Below, piece by piece: positions 57,329 to 64,000 of a DNA stretch of 64,000 bases. Under the pieces are notes generated by a model. The model worked only from the letters and a program-made list of their open reading frames with translations. It searched no databases and was not told the DNA's origin. The first letter of the stretch is position 1, and each line of letters starts with the position of its first letter. The translations under genes were made by a program, and so were the position numbers. The DNA lies in contig JAHCVI010000006.1 in NCBI GenBank assembly GCA_019096155.1, positions 1,984,001 to 2,048,000 of the forward strand, in the 5' to 3' direction. The DNA comes from Staphylotrichum longicolle. Lineage: Eukaryota; Ascomycota; Sordariomycetes; Sordariales; Chaetomiaceae.

Positions 57329-58249
57329 TCAGCCCTTGACAAAGATGGCAGCATACCGATCCTGGTTCGCGCCCAGTGTATAAGCACTGACAACCGTCAG
57401 GCGGTAACCCTGGCCCACCCACTTGTCAACCTCGGCCTGGTACTGCGCCGAAGTCAGACCATGGCGCGCCACCCAGCCCGGCGACGGCGCCTTGTCCCAG
57501 ATGGCAGCATAGTAGTCGACGCCGCCCACCACGTACCCGCTGACCTTGACAGGGCGGTATCCCTGGGAGGTGTACGTGTTGAAGGCCTGCTGGTACTGCG
57601 CCGAGGTCAGCCCGTGCCGGGCAACCCAGGCATAGTTGTCCGACGGCCGCTCAAACAGCGCCGCGTACCGCGCCTGCCCGCCGTCGGCGTAGCCGGAGAC
57701 GTGCGCGATGCGGAAGCCCTGCCCGACCCACTTGTCGACCTCGGCCTGGTACTGCGCCGAGGTAAGGCCGTGGCGCGCGACCCAGGCGCCGTTGCCCGGG
57801 GCCGGCGACTTGTCCCAGATGGCGGCGAAGTAGGCCATGTTGCCGACGGCGTAGCCGTCGACGTGCTTGGGGCGGTAGCCCTGCGCGACGTTGCTGTCGA
57901 AGGCCTGCTGGTACTGGGCCGAGGTCAGGCCGTGGCGCGCCGTCCAGGCGTAGGGCACCGACTTCTCCCAGATGGCGGCGTAGCGCGCGTCGTTGTTGTA
58001 GCTGTACCCCGACACGTAGGTAAGGCGGTAGCCCGAGGAGACGAACGAGTTGAAGACGCTCTGGTACTGCGCCGAGGTCAGGCCGTGGCGCGCGGCCCAG
58101 GGGACGCCGGCGCGGGCGGCGATGGCCGAAGACGACGACTCGGTGTTGGTGTCAGGGTTGGTCGGGGCCGCCGAGGCGGGGAGTACGCTGGTGAGGGAGC
58201 AAAGGAGCACGAGGGCCTGGCCCAGAGCGGGAAGCGAGAGGGAAAACAT
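57329..58249 (-). CDS. Secreted protein made of five tandem ARHGLTSAQYQ repeats
   Basis: Single exon, 306 aa. A signal peptide covers about residues 1-27. A short Ser/Thr-rich spacer follows, then five repeats of about 50 residues. Each starts W-x-ARHGLTSAQYQ, continues with a helix, then GYR and VSGY, and ends YAAIW or YAALF. Repeats 3 and 5 share AEVDKWVGQG, and repeats 2 and 4 share QQAF, so an ABAB-type duplication is visible. The unit resembles the bacterial tandem repeat domain 1 found at the N-terminus of secreted fungal polyglycine hydrolases, but the serine-hydrolase/beta-lactamase-like catalytic domain of those enzymes is absent. It may be a binding-only or decoy protein. Frame intact, GC-rich coding. 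Confidence 0.8.
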   Translation of the reverse strand: MFSLSLPALGQALVLLCSLTSVLPASAAPTNPDTNTESSSSAIAARAGVPWAARHGLTSAQYQSVFNSFVSSGYRLTYVSGYSYNNDARYAAIWEKSVPYAWTARHGLTSAQYQQAFDSNVAQGYRPKHVDGYAVGNMAYFAAIWDKSPAPGNGAWVARHGLTSAQYQAEVDKWVGQGFRIAHVSGYADGGQARYAALFERPSDNYAWVARHGLTSAQYQQAFNTYTSQGYRPVKVSGYVVGGVDYYAAIWDKAPSPGWVARHGLTSAQYQAEVDKWVGQGYRLTVVSAYTLGANQDRYAAIFVKG

Positions 58250-59966
58250 GACGCTGCTGGTAGATGTTCAGGGGTTACGTATCAGAGTCAGTTTGGCTCT
58301 CGATACCTAGCTAAGCCGATGATGAACAGCATTCAGATCACAGAATTGCGTGGACAAGATGGCAGAATTTGTATTCAATTCTTCCGTGTCTTACAGCTGC
58401 CTTGACAGGGTGAGGAGTGCGAAGTTGAGAGCTCATTTCGCTACTCGGGTCAGATATCCAGCCGTTTCGCGATGTCTCCGGCGGCTTGCGTCGAGACGCG
58501 GCACCGCCTCAATTCGCGTGCCTCCCACGAACCTCTTCCATCATGAGCAAGCACGTCTCGATGCAGTGATGCGTTGTTTCAGAACAAGTCATTTGACGGT
58601 TTTGGCGAATCCAAGCCCCGACCGCCCGTATCCCTTTCCGCAGCCTAACATGGTGGCGGAGGCTTGCCTCAGCCCGCTTCGGCTTTCGGGCATAACGGCT
58701 TCAGCCCTACAGCTTCCCAGCAAATACCAAGCTGGAATCGCCTCATCTGGTTTTGAGTCAGCGTCAGTCAAATCTCCGTATATTCCTGTTGCCCTGGGGC
58801 GGAGTGAGTGCCAAGTGCCAACCGCACTTGAAGGCTGGAAACTTGGGAGTTTGTCCCCTTCTCCAAGGCGGCGCAACTGGCATTGTCAACGTGATGGCTT
58901 TTGCGTCGGCGATGCGGCTGGCCAGTGTGGAGGCTGTGGATCAGATCGGAGCGTGCTATTTTGGGGTCGGAGTTTGCCCGAGAGGTGCTGGAGCGCCACT
59001 GTGCACAGCATTTCGTCGGGATTCAAACTTGTTCGCTGTCCTAAGATTTCGACAGATGTGAAGGAAGCTGCAATTTGTGGATGAATGACAAAATGCCACG
59101 AAGGCATGAGCGGTAACGGTAGCTCTCAAGTCACCTGAGGTGAACTGGCTGATCCAACTTCGTGCCCTCGGAGCTTCTGGCACAGTTGCTCAGTGCCGGT
59201 GACCACAACTGCACGTCAACGCCGTATACTCGCCAGCTCGCGATTGCTGCAGTTTGGCAAATCAAGTAGCACATACGAGAAACACGAGGATGGCCTCTTC
59301 ATCCCTCGCATCCGCGTTATTTACTGACTTGTCCAGATTCTGGCTCGGGTCTCACGGCTCGGAGCATTCCGAGCTCTGCCCCTGAAGATCAGTAACCTTA
59401 AAAGGGGCAGCTTACGCAGTTGACACCCCAGAATTGTTAGCAAGACTGGGCACAGTGCACCGAACCAAAATCAATCCGAGTGCGGTCCGGCGGGTCCTTC
59501 CCCACTCCCAGCATCAAGCAACGTTTCTCGCATTTTCCAGACCGACTTCGTAACCGTGTACGCTGTCGTGTAGTCGGTCTCTCTTCCGTGTCGATGCCTT
59601 CCGTGTAGATGCCATTTCCGTTTCCGACTTGAACGACAGTTCCAATTACTCCGGTACCCAATTGTAACCCCTTTGGTGACGTCGCCAGAAGCTCGTGCGC
59701 ATGAGGTTTTGATGTCATGTCACGTCCTGGCGAATGGCGTTGTGTCTTTGTCGTTGTCGTGGGCGTCATGATGACCCGCACTTCCCAAGGTAACAGAGCT
59801 GTCTCATAAACCTTGTCACCGCTTTGCGCCAAGCAAAGGCACCAGCTTCGCTGGGTATAAATCAGAACAAACTTCCAGCGTTCTTGAAGCCAAACTACAC
59901 ATCTCTTCAGACTTCTCAGATTAGCCTACATCGCATACATCACATTTCTCAACAACAAAAACCACC
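58250..59966. other. Divergent promoter region, no supported gene
   Basis: 1.7 kb between two divergent starts. The 244-codon ORF at 58350-59084 has no motif, and its first part overlaps the leader of the repeat-protein gene. Confidence 0.45.
59856..59861 (+). promoter_or_regulatory. TATA box of the CON-6-like gene
   Basis: TATAAA within GGGTATAAATC, 111 bases before the ATG at 59967. The intervening leader is C/A/T-rich (CAACAACAAAAACCACC just before the ATG), as in highly expressed fungal genes. Confidence 0.55.
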
Positions 59967-60221
59967 ATGCCTCAGCCGCGCAACATCAAGAAGGACGCTG
60001 CCCTCGAGGGCATGCACGAGACCGCCGAGGAGAAGAGCAACCAGGCTCGCGGCCACAAAGCCAACCTGAACAACCCCAGTGAGTCCTACGAATCTTGTGT
60101 CCAATGCCACACCGCTAACTTGCCCCAAGACACCAGCGACAAGTCGAAGCAACACTCGAAGCAGGCGCTGAAGGACCTCGGAGGAGAGGATGCGTTCTAC
60201 AGCAAGACCGATAAGAAGTAG
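59967..60221 (+). CDS. CON-6 family conidiation/stress protein
   Basis: Exons 59967-60078 and 60130-60221 over a 51-nt intron (GTGAGT, branch GCTAACT, acceptor CCCAAG) give 67 aa. EEKSNQARGHKANLNNP / NTSDKSKQHSKQALKDLG matches the CON-6 motif (GHKAxxxNPxxSxxAKxxAxxxL) of small hydrophilic conidial proteins. The tail GGEDAFYSKTDKK is extra. The strong TATA box and Kozak-like leader suggest high inducible expression. Family members accumulate in spores or under stress; molecular role unknown. Confidence 0.82.
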   Translation: MPQPRNIKKDAALEGMHETAEEKSNQARGHKANLNNPSESYESCVQCHTANLPQDTSDKSKQHSKQALKDLGGEDAFYSKTDKK

Positions 60222-60946
60222 TCGGGGTTATAGATAATCAATCTACAACGCTGTATCACGGCTCAGCCCTTGGTTTCAAGACTTGATTGTGCAATACGGC
60301 CTAAATAAGCCTTCGTGTTGAGGCTGGAGCAAGACCTCGCCCAGCTCACAGCCACGCACCTGTCCGGACTGACGGATCTCCTTCCAGTTGCGCCCTCTCT
60401 GAATTGTACTTCATGATTCACTTCATGTGTGCTGTGTTGCCCGTGGTCATGGTCAATATCCGTTCCACAACAACTTTCTCCAATCTCCTTTCAAGACCCT
60501 GCAGAGCTTACTATCTCGGGTGCTATAACTTGAGTTTCGGGAACTTTAACTCGTGTCCATGTACGTAACAAGAAGCCAGCCACGCCCTACGTATGTGGAT
60601 TTCCCGGATCAGTTCAGTCAATTGGTACACCGCTCACCGGTCTTCCACTTGGCTAATTCACATAATCTTCACAGCAGATATCATGACGATCAGTAGTAAA
60701 GTCTCGAGCTATCTAGGCCTGATGGCAAGGCGATCAAAGAAAGTGGTAGGCTATACAAAACTGTATCCTCCAACGAAACGAGAACCCCGTATCCTCAACA
60801 AGACACGGCCACAGAGCAGATGTCACGGCAGCAATCTGGATACGGTCCACCAAACAACGCAACCTCGTGATTCAACGAACGACGTTTGGATTACATGGGC
60901 ATGGTTTGGCCGGGCATCGCAGTAAGCCCTGTGATCCTGTCAGCAT
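60222..60946. other. Intergenic, tail-to-tail
   Basis: 0.7 kb; no gene seen. Confidence 0.5.
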
Positions 60947-62100
60947 TCACTCCAACAAACACACCCAAAAAGAGGCTCTCGACTCACACTTATCCGTGCC
61001 AATGTCCTCACGCGCAGCCTGGGCCTTTGCACAAGCAATCGCCTTGGCGTCCGTCTGCCGCTGGAGCGGGGCGCACCGGTCGCCCGCGCACTTGCCGTCC
61101 ATGGCCTTCTGCAGGGCATCGCCCTTCCAGCCAAAGAGGTAGTCGCCGTGGATGCCGTAGCCCGTGTTGTCGCCGTGGCTCCAGTAGAAGGGCTGGGACC
61201 CGTCGGTGGGCCACTCGGCCTTGTTGTTGAACTGGCGCGTGTCGTACATGACCTCGTACATGACCTGCGGGATCTTGACCGGGTGGCTGGCCGGGCAGGC
61301 GCCGCCGCTCTCGAAGGTGCCGCTCGCCGGGTACGCCACGTGCGACTTGTGGTCGGGCGAGTCGGTGTTCTTGCCGTCCCAGCACGACGGGAAGGTGACG
61401 GTCACGCGCCAGCCGCCGCCGCAGGTCGACTTGGGGAAGGCCTTGGTGTCGGACCCCGTGCAGGGGGCGCCGCCGAAGGGGCTCTGCTGCATGTTGGCCT
61501 CGCAGCGGAAGCAGAGGCCCGACGGGACCTTGCTGGCCTCGCGGTTGTTGGGGTCGCCGACGAGCATGCGGAATCCCTGATGGGGTCTTAGCTAAGAACT
61601 CGGGCGCACTCGGAGTTGAGGACAAGGACTCACCTTCGGGAAGGCCGTGACCCTGGCGCTGGCCTGGTAGCCGCGGATGCTGTTGGTTGGAACGTCAGAT
61701 ACCGATGATACCATGACTCGCGTGATTACTGTACGTACTAGTACACGGTCACTCCACCCTGAACGTTGAGACCGAGGTTGGCAACCTGCGGCACGCGCTT
61801 AAAGGTTCCATTGCGCGCCTTGAAGTAGACGTTGGCGGTCCAGTAGTTGGAGAAGTCCTCCGAGTAGGTGCAGCTCGTGCAGGTTGACGCCGTCGGGGGG
61901 TCGAGCGAGCCGGGGTTCATCGACACATTGAACGAGTTGCCCCCGACGACTTGGTGGATGTGGGGGGATGGAAGGGCTCCCGGGTTGACCAAGGGGTCGA
62001 TGCGGTCGATGGTCAGCTGCGAGCAGCCGAAGCGCATGAGCTCCTGCGCTGTGGCAAATTGGGCCGCTGCCACCGCGGCGAGTGAGGCTTTCAGCTGCAT
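60947..62100 (-). CDS. Secreted DUF1996 protein
   Basis: Exons 61739-62100, 61634-61679 (46 nt) and 60947-61576, with introns of 59 and 57 nt, give 345 aa. A signal peptide covers residues about 1-18. The family pattern is clear: RIDPLVNPGALPSPHIHQVV, YWTANVYFKARNGTFKRVPQ, VTAFPKGFRMLVGDPNNR, SCWDGKNTDSPDHKSHVAYP and YGIHGDYLFGWKGDALQKAM. Conserved Cys and His are retained. DUF1996 proteins are secreted or wall-associated fungal proteins of unknown function, sometimes fused to WSC domains; none is fused here. The frame is intact. Confidence 0.88.
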
Positions 62101-63872
62101 CCTGTCAACCTGTGAAGTTCTTTGCTGTGGGTTGTGTCGCTTCGAAGCCTCGAAGATCTAGAACCAAGAGGAAGGATGTAAGTCAGAAACGGGAAGAAGC
62201 GAGAGGCACCGAACCAGACAGGGCACGAACTTGGCAGACCGTTCTGCTCAAATATATGCTCTGCTGCCCTGCGCACGCTGTCAAGTGTCTTCCACGGCCT
62301 GCTCAGCTACCGGAACCACGTGCGGCTTCGGGACCTCAGTGCCGAGCTGAGGAACCGAGTGCCCAAAGACGGTAGGTGACCCTGGTTGATGTCATGTCCC
62401 CTTGTGAAAATTGCCGAGTCAGTCGTTGTCATTGGATACGGCTGATTTAACTCTATATTCGTGCCAAGTCTGGGGAACTTTGATTTGATGCGCACAGCGG
62501 AGTATATCCGTCAACTGAACCGATTGGCGCGGACTTAGATTGGGATAGGGGGCTTCCTTCTCTGGATAAAGCGGTGCCCAATGGAGATCGTTCGGGACTT
62601 GCGCGCAACCAATACGGATGTCTCCTGGTTGTTTTCTCAGAAAGGCTTGAACCCTTCACGCGCCTTCGCGGCATATCCAGGAACCATCGCCACCTATATG
62701 ACCCATTCTTCTATACAACAAGTCGGTCCTATGTGTAGGCAATCTAAGCGCGCAAACCCCAGGCCACCATTTCAACCCCGATTCACCGGCAGTTCGCTGT
62801 CCGCATCTCGGCATCCCTGGCCGGCCCACGAAGTCTCGAAGTGCTCGATGACAACGTCTGACTTGTGCGCAAGATAGAGAGGTTGGAAATTATTGGAGTC
62901 GTCTTCGTCTGTCTGGAACGGCCGGTTCATCTCATGGTGGATACTGGCTCCGACATCTTCATCTTGGTGGTTCAATGGTGTCTGGTGGCACATTCTTGAG
63001 TTGCCTCATCAAGCCGAGAACCGTCAGTTTATGCTTGGCAAGGATCTAGAGCATTTTGGCAGGAAAATAGAACCCTCATAGCCTCGCACGGCAACGAGTG
63101 GACTGGCGTTTTCCCTATCTGCGTCCAGAACCTTCAGTTATCGAGTTATCCCTTCGGCGGACAGCACATGTACTTTGGCCTGCGTCTCCAGTTTAACGCT
63201 CCGTCAGGGTTTTGGTTTGAGCAATGCAAAGTTCTCTATTTGGTTTTGTTTCGAGAGACGAGCATTGATGCTGGCGACTGCACGAATGAAAGTCAAGCGA
63301 GTGCCGACGACGAGCCAAGGTTTGTAGGAATATGGGTAGCATGGTAAGTGAATGACTCGGACCTGGAAGCTACCTAGGTACCTATTGTGGAAACGCTTTT
63401 ACCACTTGGCTAAAAGTGGATGGGGCCCCAAATTTCTGTTGGAGTGTTTCGTTGTTTGCCCTTATGTTCTGACACCTATTACCGACAGAAAACACCAAAA
63501 GTCTAGCCCACAGCTGGCAGCACTGAAGCAGCACTGAGGCACTACCGTCAAGGGCAAGAGATGCACTCTCTTGAGAAGGGCTTTGAGAAAAAGCGGGTGT
63601 GAGTTGCGGGTCCATGTTTGGGAACACACCACGCCTTCGAGAAAGTCCTCCCTCACCGCTCCTCTTCTTGTGCAGGCAGTGCCAAAGCCTCGTTGGTAGC
63701 AAACCATCTGGTCACGAGATATGCGCCCACAGCAGCACAGCCCCCTTTCAGCCCAGCCTGCGCCCTTAGCAGCCCAAGGCCAGCTCACCACATTCAGCTC
63801 CTCATCCCACCTCATTCTCCAAAGCATTCGAACAATCAACCTCCAAACCCACTGCATCAATCTAAGCCCAAG
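62101..63872. other. Intergenic region, no supported gene
   Basis: 1.8 kb between two divergent genes. TACCTAGGTACC is at 63371-63382. ORFs below 133 codons without motif. Confidence 0.5.
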
Positions 63873-64000
63873 ATGCGTCTCCTAAACACAACCACGCTGA
63901 ACCTGGTGCAGTTCACGCGCGACATACCGACGTACGCCATTCTCTCCCATACCTGGGGCGACCAAGAGGTCAGCTTTCAGGATATCGAGCTGCCCGAGCG
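63873..64000 (+). CDS. HET-domain protein, 5' end only (runs off window)
   Basis: The window ends inside this gene. The start MRLLNTTTLNLVQFTRDIPT leads to YAILSHTWGDQEVSFQDIEL, the opening motif of the HET domain in the common fungal class where the domain begins within 20 residues of the start. The ATG has a good context (CCCAAGATGC). The frame is open to the edge; 42 codons are visible. Nothing can be said about the C-terminal partner domain (often ankyrin, NACHT or none). Confidence 0.8.
   Translation, partial: MRLLNTTTLNLVQFTRDIPTYAILSHTWGDQEVSFQDIELPE

Noticed and set aside
57461..58405. 314-codon plus-strand ORF
   Set aside because: Antisense to the five-repeat protein; its apparent repeats mirror those of the real gene.
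58350..59084. 244-codon plus-strand ORF
   Set aside because: No motif and no splice support; lies in a divergent promoter region.
1..64000. Secondary-metabolite gene cluster
   Set aside because: A regulator, transporter, peroxygenase and hydrolases occur, but no PKS, NRPS, terpene synthase or DMATS core was seen, and these genes are scattered.

Overview
The window is nuclear DNA of a filamentous ascomycete, most likely a Sordariomycete. The genes are split by many short introns (about 45-90 nt) with GTRNGT-like donors, CTNAC-like branch sites and YAG acceptors. The protein families are typical of Pezizomycotina: HET-domain, Clr5-ankyrin and Zn2Cys6 proteins, WSC and CFEM-like surface proteins, a CBM1-GH5 mannanase, a BAS2-like small secreted protein and a CON-6 family protein. 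Genes lie on both strands without operons. I found no CRISPR array or bacterial-type element, and no tRNA or rRNA that I could support.

Layout, left to right. 0.2-8 kb: a broken HET gene, a secreted chloroperoxidase/peroxygenase, a zinc-finger protein, a Fic AMPylase-like protein and a decayed gene. 8-14 kb: a small Pro/Gly-rich gene, a secreted metallo-beta-lactamase-fold hydrolase, a secreted PAF-acetylhydrolase-like esterase, and a Zn2Cys6 regulator divergent from the esterase. 14-22 kb: a SET-MYND protein, a DUF3303-like protein, a BAS2-like secreted protein, a ubiquitin-like-domain (ULD) protein and a Cys-rich membrane protein. 22-29 kb: a GT28-type sterol/lipid glucosyltransferase, a four-helix membrane protein and a WSC-domain surface protein. 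30-41 kb: a truncated HET gene abutting a copy of the WSC linker DNA, a CFEM-like membrane protein, a CBM1-GH5 endo-mannanase, and a receptor-like ectodomain gene that runs into a full HET domain. 42-50 kb: an ankyrin relic, an EBP-type sterol isomerase and several membrane proteins. 50-64 kb: a large Clr5-ankyrin protein, an MFS transporter, a secreted five-repeat protein, a CON-6 protein, a DUF1996 protein and the start of a fourth HET gene at the right edge.

Two themes run through the window. First, it is rich in surface or secreted proteins and in self/non-self-type genes: four HET loci, two ankyrin loci and one ULD protein. Second, many otherwise well-conserved genes are broken by single-base gains or losses, mostly in short homopolymers. 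These could be uncorrected sequencing indels or real decay, and gene models crossing them are given with the break position.

All families were assigned by reading translated sequence and motifs from memory. No database search was run.
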